Source: an uncultured Eubacteriales bacterium (GTDB lineage Bacteria; Bacillota; Clostridia; Oscillospirales; Acutalibacteraceae). Taken from it: a stretch of 64,000 nucleotides of DNA. Location: NCBI GenBank assembly GCA_958417225.1, contig CATZCM010000002.1:1-64000 (forward strand). Direction: 5' to 3'. The notes beneath the pieces are model-generated. The model did no database searches and was not told the DNA's origin. It was given only the letters and a program-made list of their open reading frames with translations. A program made the position numbers and the translations under genes. This document shows positions 18,601-26,872 of the stretch, in pieces. Every line of letters begins with the position of its first letter. Position 1 is the first letter of the stretch.

Positions 18601-20027
18601 TTTCTATTTTCAAGATTTGTTATTTTTGATAGTTTCTCTTTTATTTTTTTTAATGCATCTCCGTATTGCTTTGCAAAAACGGATTCGTTTGATAGAGTTT
18701 TTTGAAAAAAACTATCATAATCATAAGTTGGAGGATTTGCTTCTTTTACCATAGGACACTGACTATTTATGAACCCTTTACCAAATTCGGTCCATTTGGT
18801 TAACAAAGTAAATCTTGCGATTGTTTCGGGATCATTATTTCGGTATTTGAATAGGCATATTATCAGATTGGCTATATCTTCAGGAGATGGTTCGCATTTA
18901 CTTAAATTCGTTATATTAGAGGTTGTATTAATATTTAATTCTCCAGAAATAGAAGGAAAAAGAATTTTCATTAAATTTGAGGATCCAATTCCTCCATCTT
19001 TTGAATAATTTCTGGCGTAGGAATTCCCTTTCATAACAATTGAGTCGGTATATCCGTTGTAAAGTCGGACATTTTCAATTACTTTAGTTTCTTTTTCAAT
19101 GAAAGGATTACAAAGGTTTAAAGCCTCCAAATAGTAAAGTTTTTTATTATTTGAAAGTTGATTTATCAATACTGGGTTTATTAGATTTGACGAAGGGGCT
19201 GTGATAGTATCATCAGATAGGGTAGTGACCGGAGTTGTTGCTGTATCCGGTACGGTTTGTGTTGTATCAGTCATAACGTGTGTAGTATCTAATATTTGTT
19301 CCCTGTTTAATCCTGATTGTTCTTTTTGGCTGTCTGTGGTTACAGTGTGTGTTTCGATCACCCCACTAAGCGTGTTGGATGATTGTACAGTTGTAGCAAT
19401 TTCTTCAGTTGTGACAGGCTGTAGCTGATTTAACTTTGGTTGTTCCTTAGTGTTAACTGCAGCGTCGGTAGAGTCTGCTGGTGATTGATTGAGTCTGGGC
19501 CTTTTCGCAGGTCTAACTTCAGTTTTTTGGTTAAGTGCAGTTGTTGGTTGTTGATTTGGTACTTGCTGTTTTCCTTCACTAGTTGTAACTGTAGGATTCA
19601 CTAGTTCTGTTTTTGGTGAACTTAATGTGAGTTTATTTGTGGGATTAGCTTCACTTATCTTATTAGAATCAGGCTCTATACTAACTACTTGGTTTTTTGT
19701 TATGCAGATAACTTGATCTAAGTTTACAGCGTGTGCGTTTGATCCTGTCACTAAATCTCCGAACCCACAAAACGTCAGTAATGCTAGTCCACTGAAAATT
19801 AGCTTTTTATTTGACATACCGGTGAAGGTACTTCTTAATTTTAAGGCACTTAAAATTTTCTTTGCTTGTTTTTCGTAGGACACGGGATTGTTTGAAGCGA
19901 GATTCATTTTTGCTTTTGTGTTAAGTGGTATATCGCTTTCTATAGTATTTATTTTTTTTGAATTTGAATCGATATCATTATTTTGTTTGATTTTATTATA
20001 GATTTTTCTGTTTTGTTTATTTTTCAT
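15639..20027 (-). CDS. Giant secreted protein with BspA-like leucine-rich repeats
   Basis: 1462 aa, start ATG 20027 after AAGGAGG. The first 72 residues are polar and lysine-rich; residues 75-100 are a hydrophobic signal ending in A-H-A before V-N, so it looks exported with an unusually long n-region. Residues 110-290 are Ser/Thr/Pro/Gln-rich linker containing P-A-K-R-P-R-L (173-179), which resembles a monopartite nuclear localisation signal. Residues 290-420 and about 615-730 are blocks shared with the 1251-aa protein at 23071-26826, the second with the motif D-C-A-D-x-x-V-R-H-V-M-N (Cys638, His645). From about 1065 to 1440 there are many LRR_5/BspA-type repeats (for example F-x-x-C-x-x-L-x-x-I-T-I-P). 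LRR_5 proteins usually bind host surfaces. The middle domain is unrecognised. Role in host interaction is inference. Confidence 0.8.
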   Translation of the reverse strand: MKNKQNRKIYNKIKQNNDIDSNSKKINTIESDIPLNTKAKMNLASNNPVSYEKQAKKILSALKLRSTFTGMSNKKLIFSGLALLTFCGFGDLVTGSNAHAVNLDQVICITKNQVVSIEPDSNKISEANPTNKLTLSSPKTELVNPTVTTSEGKQQVPNQQPTTALNQKTEVRPAKRPRLNQSPADSTDAAVNTKEQPKLNQLQPVTTEEIATTVQSSNTLSGVIETHTVTTDSQKEQSGLNREQILDTTHVMTDTTQTVPDTATTPVTTLSDDTITAPSSNLINPVLINQLSNNKKLYYLEALNLCNPFIEKETKVIENVRLYNGYTDSIVMKGNSYARNYSKDGGIGSSNLMKILFPSISGELNINTTSNITNLSKCEPSPEDIANLIICLFKYRNNDPETIARFTLLTKWTEFGKGFINSQCPMVKEANPPTYDYDSFFQKTLSNESVFAKQYGDALKKIKEKLSKITNLENRKKQLYYDLLNYERDTTLVEKKENKKIATFFSIIQNAIHMIDYQEKNDKPEDENIRIFPKYAAERFILCYFIDKFDKNEQIASFYSKLTEQLNNISLSNERIVTGEELNIAKKRLEETLPILNKYRKNKFSPYERTTVQNGTCYLIKPIAKNTISFEAETFSDCADIAVRHVMNLLIYSQGVNKNLTDPWADVLPEKGSDQERDIQLKLNEVKNAIKNKGTPMALYPLKDRLQMFFLHQKEVGVDKSDDVTRTLWEYVICNLTEEKNGISSLKYNNTNYELFTGYRNMLTFMCRCAQELFPEKDVKDAYKKVQNCLEYEYNQDLISAIKAVFKLFNECDCDVKKNKNGVKIIYHELDNINFSIFQSNDHAQTDHNPSTMDQLTAQEINTIKKSKNDFTLLLINLPSHEKIYLQEDFYRLFSGESLNWDYYRKKFNFGLSSRKVVTSNFLSRYHALKFLKCAQGAESNSARIQELLQTYCIYSSRIRSCLNMQIDNNKVDVSNFIFARYINSLNTFKIFSNGPKTFEFINSTNEININSFGNNLALTQENTNTAFRYTLDENGNAILYPVEDKENLYIPSTITVCKNKIKVAGLGKFACYNFKVLSKVTIDNTENEAESTTDLKIGNYAFYECSNLNLITHLNKNVNKLTIGKYAFSNSTIKSFCMPKNLKKLIIDEGAFFKCINLTNFDISLLNMLEDFYIGLEAFKGTAIKSITIPINVSTLKIDTSAFENCEKLESFNLSSSEKLEPLNIKHYAFKESTIKSVILPKNLKKLTIGIEAFFQCVNLTDFDLSLLNSLENLHINSDAFDQTSIGLLVIPKNVKILEIIGNDSQIPDLSIYKKIETLYIGERFPNDIITTPILLPKNIKNLIIVESAFYTCENFKTLDLSLYIKLETICIEDCAFESSAIESIIFPKNIKKLTIKARAFSDCSSLKSITIPERVTELNLDRESFPLDCTVRVPERFKEQLETLGSLSYKIEYYKTESTS

Positions 20028-20048
20028 TTTGACAAACCTCCTTGTATT

Positions 20049-20077
20049 ATTTTAACATGCTTACCTTAATTTGTCAA
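20049..20077 (-). promoter_or_regulatory. Possible promoter of the 1462-aa gene
   Basis: TTGACA and TAAAAT are 17 bases apart on the minus strand just upstream of the gene. The predicted start of transcription falls almost on the AAGGAGG ribosome site, which would leave hardly any leader, so the assignment is doubtful. Confidence 0.35.
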
Positions 20078-20543
20078 AGATTTTGTAATTTCCTCATTAT
20101 TTTTTCAGTGCTCAATTAAAGAAGCATCGCCTAACGGTGAAAAGTGTGTGGAGTATGAGGAAATTTTTAGTGTGTCATGATATACTCGGAACACGTCTTG
20201 AAAGCACAATAAGCTAATTCTCGACAATAGTAGCACAACTTTGGTTGTTTAACATATCGAATATTATTTGCACAATAAATTTATTTTTCAGTTTTTAAAC
20301 GGCTTAAAATTTCACCTGCCAAATTATAGTAAGATGCAGTAAAATAGCTATACACACTATAATGTTTTTCTTTGATAATGTTGGGTTAATTATGTATGCT
20401 TTCCAATGCCTATTCTAGATTATATATTTTTTGAGAGGGGTATAATTGTATCCGATCATAATATTTCTATTGTTTTTGAGACTTTTGGGGAGAGTATGAG
20501 ATATGCTTATAGATGAATTTTTATTTTTTTACTAAAAAAGAGG
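20078..20543. other. Intergenic stretch, no gene seen
   Basis: Region between two divergent transcripts. I see no frame with a ribosome site and no strong hairpin. It contains the second copy of the imperfect repeat mentioned for 15070-15517. Confidence 0.35.
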
Positions 20544-20573
20544 TTGACAAACTATATCGGAGGCTGATATAAT
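20544..20573 (+). promoter_or_regulatory. Sigma-A-type promoter of the NatAB-like operon
   Basis: TTGACA (20544-20549) and TATAAT (20568-20573) with an 18-base gap, about 65 bases ahead of the ATPase start. Confidence 0.7.
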
Positions 20574-20639
20574 AATTGATATAATAAATTATTTGTTTAA
20601 ACAGAAAATTTGAGTCAAACATAATAGGAGGAGAAAACG

Positions 20640-21530
20640 ATGAAATTAGAACTTCGTGATATTCATAAGAGTTTTGACCAAAAGAAGGTTTTGTCTGGTA
20701 TTTCGCTTGTTGCGGATGGTGGCAAAGCTTTTGGTTTACTTGGGAGAAACGGTGCAGGTAAAACAACGACAATTCGCATATTAATGGGGGTATTTTCATC
20801 GGATGTGGGGCAGGTACTTATTGATGGAAAACCAATTGATTATGATAAAATTCGAATAGGGTATTTACCGGAGGAGCGAGGACTTTATCAAAAGAAAAAA
20901 GTAATCGATCAACTTATTTATTTCGCGCAGCTTAAGGGGATGAAACGCCCCGATGCTATAAAATCGGTTGATTATTGGCTTAAGAGGCTTGACATGGCAG
21001 AGTATAGAAACAAGCGACTTGATACATTATCTAAAGGAAATCAGCAAAAAATTCAACTTATTACTACACTAGCGCATAATCCTGAGATCATTGTTTTAGA
21101 TGAACCGTTTTCCGGGCTTGACCCTGTTAATGCAAAGCTTCTTAAAGATGTTGTTCAGGAAGAAATTGAAAAAGATAAAATTGTCCTATTTTCAAGTCAT
21201 CAAATGAATTACATAGAGGAATTTTGCGATAACATAGCGATATTAAATGGAGGTAGAATTGTTCTGAATGGGGAACTTCGTAAGATAAAAAAGCATTATT
21301 TTCAAGATAAGATAGTTGTTAGATCTTGTGAGATTGATAAAATTTTATCTAAATTTGGAGGTTTGGCCAAAAAAATTAATAAAGACGAATTTATTATACA
21401 ACTTACGGATCCATGTGAAAAGAAGCAAACTATGCAAAAACTTGTAAGTGAGTATGACATTGATGAGATTAAAGTTTTTGAACCGTCACTAAATGATATA
21501 TTTGTTGAGTACACGAAAGACAGGATTTAA
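20640..21530 (+). CDS. ABC transporter ATPase, NatA-like
   Basis: 296 aa, start ATG 20640 after AGGAGG. Walker A is G-R-N-G-A-G-K-T-T-T (about 35-44), signature L-S-K-G-N-Q-Q-K and Walker B I-I-V-L-D-E-P-F, followed by the H-loop S-S-H-Q; the LSKGNQQK signature is typical of the NatA/drug-export branch. The C-terminal ~80 residues form the accessory domain of this subfamily. It pairs with the ABC-2 permease 230 bases downstream. Likely substrates are ions, peptides or drugs; the operon sits between two giant secreted-protein genes read the other way, which may be coincidence. Confidence 0.9.
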   Translation: MKLELRDIHKSFDQKKVLSGISLVADGGKAFGLLGRNGAGKTTTIRILMGVFSSDVGQVLIDGKPIDYDKIRIGYLPEERGLYQKKKVIDQLIYFAQLKGMKRPDAIKSVDYWLKRLDMAEYRNKRLDTLSKGNQQKIQLITTLAHNPEIIVLDEPFSGLDPVNAKLLKDVVQEEIEKDKIVLFSSHQMNYIEEFCDNIAILNGGRIVLNGELRKIKKHYFQDKIVVRSCEIDKILSKFGGLAKKINKDEFIIQLTDPCEKKQTMQKLVSEYDIDEIKVFEPSLNDIFVEYTKDRI

Positions 21531-21761
21531 TATAATAAGGGGAATGGATAAATTTGAGGTATTTTGCCTATCAAAAAGGTTAAGTACTATTTGTACTCAA
21601 CCGAACGTCTAGCATAAAATTGTATCTATTTAAATTTGTGTGCTTGTTAGGGTGCCGGTTTCCTAAAAAACAGTTTAATAGCTAATTGAATATTGCAATA
21701 GGGGCAATTTGCTTTTGTGTTTTTATGCCTTGGGTTGCAGCTGAAAGGAATGATTATAAAT

Positions 21762-23000
21762 ATGAAACAATTTAGAACAGTATTTAATTTTGAGTTGAAA
21801 AACTACTTTAAAAATAAAATCTTTATTGGAACCACGGTTTTTCTTGTGTTAGCCATTGCGATCGTAATGTTTATTCCGAAAATTTCTAATGCATTTAGTA
21901 GTATAGGTGATTCGTCGGTTGAAAAATCTTCTGTTATGCTAATTGCTTCGACATCGTCGGAAGATGCTCAATTATTACAAAAAACATTTGCTGAAGCATT
22001 TCCTAATTACGATGTATGTCAAGTAGAGAATGATATTGAAAAGATTAAAAGTAAAATTATATCGGAGGAAGCCGAATGTGCATTAATTATAACGGGACCA
22101 ACGTCTTATAAGTATTACGTAAAAAATCTATCTATAACTGATGTAAATACAGACATTGTAGATGAGGTGTTGCAGAATAATTATCGAGTGAATTCAATGA
22201 TTCAAAATGGAATTTCTTCAGATCAGGCTTCACAAATTATATCCACACAAATTGATCATGATATTGAAAGTTTCGATAAAGATCAAAGCCAAAACTTTAT
22301 TTATACATATATAATAGTTGTTATGTTGTTCATGGTTATAATGATTTACGGTCAAATGGTGGCTTCTACCGTAGCAATAGAAAAAAGTTCCAGGACAATG
22401 GAGTTACTTATTACAAGTGTTCGACCAACTGCAATGATGTTTGGAAAGGTAATAGCCTCATGTGTGGCAGGATTCTTTCAACTTATGTGTGTGTTTGGTT
22501 CATCTATTTTACTTTTTAACATAAATAAACAAGATTGGGCTGATAATCCGCTAATTTGCTCTATCTTTGATATGCCGATTAAGTTATTGCTTTATATGCT
22601 TTTATTCTTTGTGTTGGGATTTTTTATTTATGCATTTTTGTACGGTGCGATTGGTTCAACTGTCTCAAGGATCGAAGATATTAATACAGTTACTATGCCA
22701 ATAACTTTAATATCTATATTTGCGTTTTATTCAGTTATCTTTGCGATTTCCACTGGAAACACAAATGGACTTTTAATAAAAGTGTGTTCATATATACCAT
22801 TTACGTCACCAACGGCTATGTTTACACGTATTGCAATGAATACCGTTCCATGGTACAAAATATCAATTTCAATTTTTATCTTAATTATTTCTGTATTTGG
22901 AATAGGGATTTTATCTGCAAAAATTTATAAGGTAGGAGTTTTTCTTTATGGGACTACACCTAAGATAGGTTCTGTGCTAAAGTCAATCAAAGGTGCGTAA
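21762..23000 (+). CDS. ABC-2 type permease, NatB-like
   Basis: 412 aa from the ATG at 21762; AAAGGA lies 12 bases upstream, whereas the longer frame opening at GTG 21717 has no ribosome site. One membrane helix near the N-terminus (about 17-40) is followed by an outside domain of roughly 150 residues and then five or six membrane helices, the NatB/YhaP layout. The motif T-V-A-I-E-K-S-S-R-T-M-E-L-L-I-T is the usual coupling region. The 230-base gap to its ATPase is unusually long for such a pair; I see no terminator in it. Confidence 0.88.
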   Translation: MKQFRTVFNFELKNYFKNKIFIGTTVFLVLAIAIVMFIPKISNAFSSIGDSSVEKSSVMLIASTSSEDAQLLQKTFAEAFPNYDVCQVENDIEKIKSKIISEEAECALIITGPTSYKYYVKNLSITDVNTDIVDEVLQNNYRVNSMIQNGISSDQASQIISTQIDHDIESFDKDQSQNFIYTYIIVVMLFMVIMIYGQMVASTVAIEKSSRTMELLITSVRPTAMMFGKVIASCVAGFFQLMCVFGSSILLFNINKQDWADNPLICSIFDMPIKLLLYMLLFFVLGFFIYAFLYGAIGSTVSRIEDINTVTMPITLISIFAFYSVIFAISTGNTNGLLIKVCSYIPFTSPTAMFTRIAMNTVPWYKISISIFILIISVFGIGILSAKIYKVGVFLYGTTPKIGSVLKSIKGA

Positions 23001-23015
23001 TTTAGGTAAAATGTC

Positions 23016-23067
23016 AATATGGCGTCAATGTCTACGTTTTTTGATGTAGATATGTTGACGCCATATT
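23016..23067. terminator. Bidirectional terminator between convergent genes
   Basis: AATATGGCGTCAA...TCTAC pairs with GTAGA...TTGACGCCATATT, interrupted only by a small mismatch, around a T-rich loop. It sits between the stop of the permease (23000) and the stop of the giant gene (23071). Confidence 0.8.
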
Positions 23068-23070
23068 TGG

Positions 23071-26000
23071 TTAGTCTGGAATGGTTTTCAATATTGATTC
23101 ATATTTAGCCCTAATTTCACTATTTTGAATTTTCGATAGAAGCATACGGTATTTTTGCCATTGCTGTGTTTTGATAGCATAATCCATTATACGGTATCCT
23201 ACTATACGATTGTTTTCATTAAGCATAGCGATGACGCTGTAAATAAAACGTGTAAATTCATTATTATCGATGTATTTGTCTAAAAATAGTTGGAAATCCC
23301 TGTCACTTAGGCAATCAATTGCCGCGGACATAATGGAAGTTCTTCCACCATACATATGAAAGTACCTAAGAATGTATAAACGCGGGATAAAACCAATAGA
23401 ATGAGTGTTTCTTAATTTTTCAATTATGTCTTTATGTGGTGAAACTATTTTTATCATTTCAGGGTCTTGGGTAATAGTTTCAAGATACTCTTCCATAGTG
23501 TATATTGTACTGCCAACCTGTAATGGCTGTAAATTATAATTAAATTCATTGCTTTTATTCATCATCATTTTTAGTAATTCTTTATCCCTATCCTGGATTG
23601 CATGTTTAATGATTTTGTTTGTGTGTAAAAGTGTGTATTCAGGGACAAGTTCAAGCAATATTTTTAATTTATATGAATTTAATGATTTACTATTTATGAG
23701 TACTTTAATAGCAATTCGTTTGAAATTTTCGACATGGAATTTTTCAGTTAAAAATTTTGTTAGGTCTTCGTAGGGCAGATCATCAAAGCATTTTTCCAAT
23801 AAACACGAGTTACCTAAGTAGCATAAAAAATCATCTAAAAATAATTTATCAAGTTGATTCAATCGAATAGGAGTTTTTTGCGACATTAGTGCTTCTCTGT
23901 AAAAACAGTGGGGATCTATGAATTTTGCGATTTTAGGGTTGATAAAGTTATGAATGTAAGAAAATACATTATATAATTCAGAATTCCTATTGATAAATAC
24001 AAAGTCATTGAAATTAAACTTATGTCTATATTTAACAATTAAATTAGGATTTGTTCTTAATATGACTAGTAAAGCGCGGTTGCCACAAAATCCCCATTCC
24101 ATTTTTTTCAATATAACCTCTACTTTGTCCCAGCTGAATTTTTCAACTACGGTATTTAAGATCTCGGTTGAAATTCCGGTATAATCTATTAAACGTTCAA
24201 ATTGGTTAGGTGTCATCTGTTTTTGGATAAGTTCTGTCAAAATATTTGTACCCTGGATATTATCCAACTCTTCTAGTGGAAATGATTTTATGAAATCGAT
24301 ATCTTCATCACTAATACTAGATTTGTATGTAGTAATGTCTTGGATTTTCTTATATTTTTCAAGTTTTTCTTTATTTTTTAATTCGAATTCTTTTGCAGTT
24401 AAAACGTCATATTTCTTATAAATATTGAATGCATACCATTTTATGAAGGATTCGTTTGTAGCAATTTTACTTTGTTGAATCATTGAGGAAGCTATATATT
24501 CAAGCATAGACGTACTTTCGTTGAGTGTAAGGTTGTTATTGAATATGTCAATTATATCCATATCGTTTATAAAATTAATTGTATCTTCTTCGTTATTTCT
24601 TATGTTGTGCATTAAAATTTCAAAGTATTTTAATGCGCATGCTCGATACATATATTGGGTGTACATATTTTCGGGTAGTAAGCTATTAAAGTTTATAAAG
24701 AACCAATCAAAATTATCTAGCATTATTGATATATTTCCATAGTACCATGACAGTAACCTCACATCATAAATATCTAGGTTTTTAGTATGTTTTTTAATGA
24801 ACTTATCGGATTTCTTTATTTTATAAAACACTTTGCTGTGGCGAATACTATGTGAAATATGAAATGAAAAGCTTTCTTTTGAGTCAAGGTTAAAACTTAC
24901 CTTAATTTTACCCGAGAAATCAAAAAAGTTTTTTTTCAGATCGAGTGTATGTTTTTTGATTTTTTTTATACAAACTTCATTATCTTGTTCGTCTTGAAAA
25001 CTAACAATTATATTGCTAGTTGGGTTAAAAAGTTTTAAAACTTTTTCGTATGCACTTTTTAAATTGATTTTAATTTTGTGTTCGTCGAATCCGTCATCAC
25101 TCAGGTCTTTTATAACTAAGTCAATAGCATTTTTTGATTTTAATAAGGCATCTTTATTTTGTTTATCTTGTGTCGTTAAAATAGTACTTGTTTGTGGATT
25201 TAGCAATTTATTACCATCTAATATAGCAAATGCAATGTTATAACATATTTTGAGAAAATTGACTAATCCGGAAGATAATTCATTTTCACTTGCGTCTTGT
25301 TTATAGGCGACTTCATACCCACCGCAATCTTTCATATTCACACCACTTATAACATAATTCCAAAGCGATCTTGTGATGGTATCCCCGTAATTTACTTTTA
25401 ATTTGTCCTGATACATATAAAAAAGCCGAATTCGATCAAGAAGATTGGCGACAGGAAATTTTTCTCCAGTTTGTATTGCATCGACAATTTCTTCAAGGCG
25501 ATGTGATAAAGTTTCATCAAATATATCACAACCAGGAATTTTAAATGTTTCGGATGCACGATCATATGTCATGAAATTCAATACATGCCTTACAGATGTA
25601 TCTGCACAGTCTGCAAAACAAGTTTTTTCGAATACAGCTTCACTTTTTTCGCTGTTTAAAAATCTAATTTTTTGTGCACTCCCATTTTCAATTGGCATGC
25701 TATCATACGGTATACTGGAGAAACAAACTATAGATTGATATGTTTCGTGTAAAATTTTCATTTGGGAAAGTGTAGTTTCGCGTTTATTTTTTTGTTCTTC
25801 GACCGAAAACTCGTCTGTTTTTAAGCAAATTAACTGTTTTACTTTATTATAAAAATTTTCCACATCTTCATTGCTATTAAATTTTTTTACAAAATAGCAT
25901 AGAAGTATACGCTCGGTCATGTAGAGAGGTAAAAGTTGAGGATTATCATTATTGAAATTTTCTTCGGAATACTTATCATCGGATAGACGTTCCTGTTCGT

Positions 26001-26826
26001 TTACCATGACGGATATATCGCTAAGAAGTGAATATATTATTTTTTTTATACTTTTATTATCATTTTGTCGTTGTTTTAAGAGTTCTTCAATTATGATGTA
26101 TGTGTCGATTTCACGCAGTATCTTTTGAGCTTTTTCCTCTTTTAGTTTTTGTTTTGTTGTGACACGCTTTGGTTTAGTATTTACGTACTTTTGTAGTATT
26201 TGTTTTGCTTCGACTATGGTGCGTACTTTTTGATTTTTGTTACAAGTGGCTGCAAGATTTTTAATTTCAGATATGTGTGATTTTATGTCTTTTTCAGAAC
26301 CAAGTGCAATTTTATCTCTTCTTAGAGAATATACGATGCCTATAAGTTCAGCTACTTGGACTGGAGTCAAATTTAATTTATGCTCAACTTCAAGGTAACC
26401 TGTTGGGGAAGGGAAAAGTATAGTCATTACACTAGCTGAACCTTTACCACTATCATAAATAAATTGACGTTTTTTGTCTTTTACACTGATTTTGTCTATG
26501 AAGCCATTAAAAAATCTAAAATTTTTCATTAAACCGATTTTTTCAGCTACAGCGCCGATTGCAAGATCAAGGTGATTCATATATTCCCAATCGATTGTTA
26601 GATCGTCATCGCATTGTGCAATTTTTTCTACTGCTGAGTTTAAATCAAGATTCTGCCCGATATTTCTGTTCTTTTGGCTTACCGTACTTGGATGTATACT
26701 TTGTTCGTTTTTTACATAGTCGTACGCTAAGCAAATGCTTCTTGTGTTTAGTGCAGCATATGATGTGCTTGAAGTATATCCACTAACAACTGCTATAGCT
26801 AAAAAGAATGATAAAAATTTTTTCAA
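23071..26826 (-). CDS. Giant secreted protein related to the 1462-aa protein
   Basis: 1251 aa. It starts at a TTG (26826) eight bases after AGGAGG; an ATG two codons upstream is out of frame and stops at once. Residues 1-24 are a normal signal peptide (M-K-K-F-L-S-F-F-L-A-I-A-V-V-S-G...S-Y-A). Two blocks match the protein at 15639-20027: one near residues 75-190 (R-F-F-N-G-F-I-D-K-I and I-L-F-P-S-P-T-G-Y-L) and one near 385-510 with F-A-D-C-A-D-T-S-V-R-H-V-L-N (Cys407), ending in R-S-L-W-N-Y-V-I. In place of leucine-rich repeats the C-terminal half is an all-helical region without recognised repeats. The shared domain with an invariant Cys and His could be an enzyme; I do not recognise it. 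Confidence 0.75.
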   Translation of the reverse strand: MKKFLSFFLAIAVVSGYTSSTSYAALNTRSICLAYDYVKNEQSIHPSTVSQKNRNIGQNLDLNSAVEKIAQCDDDLTIDWEYMNHLDLAIGAVAEKIGLMKNFRFFNGFIDKISVKDKKRQFIYDSGKGSASVMTILFPSPTGYLEVEHKLNLTPVQVAELIGIVYSLRRDKIALGSEKDIKSHISEIKNLAATCNKNQKVRTIVEAKQILQKYVNTKPKRVTTKQKLKEEKAQKILREIDTYIIIEELLKQRQNDNKSIKKIIYSLLSDISVMVNEQERLSDDKYSEENFNNDNPQLLPLYMTERILLCYFVKKFNSNEDVENFYNKVKQLICLKTDEFSVEEQKNKRETTLSQMKILHETYQSIVCFSSIPYDSMPIENGSAQKIRFLNSEKSEAVFEKTCFADCADTSVRHVLNFMTYDRASETFKIPGCDIFDETLSHRLEEIVDAIQTGEKFPVANLLDRIRLFYMYQDKLKVNYGDTITRSLWNYVISGVNMKDCGGYEVAYKQDASENELSSGLVNFLKICYNIAFAILDGNKLLNPQTSTILTTQDKQNKDALLKSKNAIDLVIKDLSDDGFDEHKIKINLKSAYEKVLKLFNPTSNIIVSFQDEQDNEVCIKKIKKHTLDLKKNFFDFSGKIKVSFNLDSKESFSFHISHSIRHSKVFYKIKKSDKFIKKHTKNLDIYDVRLLSWYYGNISIMLDNFDWFFINFNSLLPENMYTQYMYRACALKYFEILMHNIRNNEEDTINFINDMDIIDIFNNNLTLNESTSMLEYIASSMIQQSKIATNESFIKWYAFNIYKKYDVLTAKEFELKNKEKLEKYKKIQDITTYKSSISDEDIDFIKSFPLEELDNIQGTNILTELIQKQMTPNQFERLIDYTGISTEILNTVVEKFSWDKVEVILKKMEWGFCGNRALLVILRTNPNLIVKYRHKFNFNDFVFINRNSELYNVFSYIHNFINPKIAKFIDPHCFYREALMSQKTPIRLNQLDKLFLDDFLCYLGNSCLLEKCFDDLPYEDLTKFLTEKFHVENFKRIAIKVLINSKSLNSYKLKILLELVPEYTLLHTNKIIKHAIQDRDKELLKMMMNKSNEFNYNLQPLQVGSTIYTMEEYLETITQDPEMIKIVSPHKDIIEKLRNTHSIGFIPRLYILRYFHMYGGRTSIMSAAIDCLSDRDFQLFLDKYIDNNEFTRFIYSVIAMLNENNRIVGYRIMDYAIKTQQWQKYRMLLSKIQNSEIRAKYESILKTIPD

Positions 26827-26872
26827 TACATTTTCCTCCTAATAATATGAAACCTTTATTTAATGAGATGTT

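Noticed and set aside
20640..23000. NatAB-like ABC genes as the exporter for the double-glycine proteins
   Set aside because: The ATPase has no C39 peptidase domain and the permease is of the ABC-2 type; the genes lie 30 kb from the leader-bearing ORFs.
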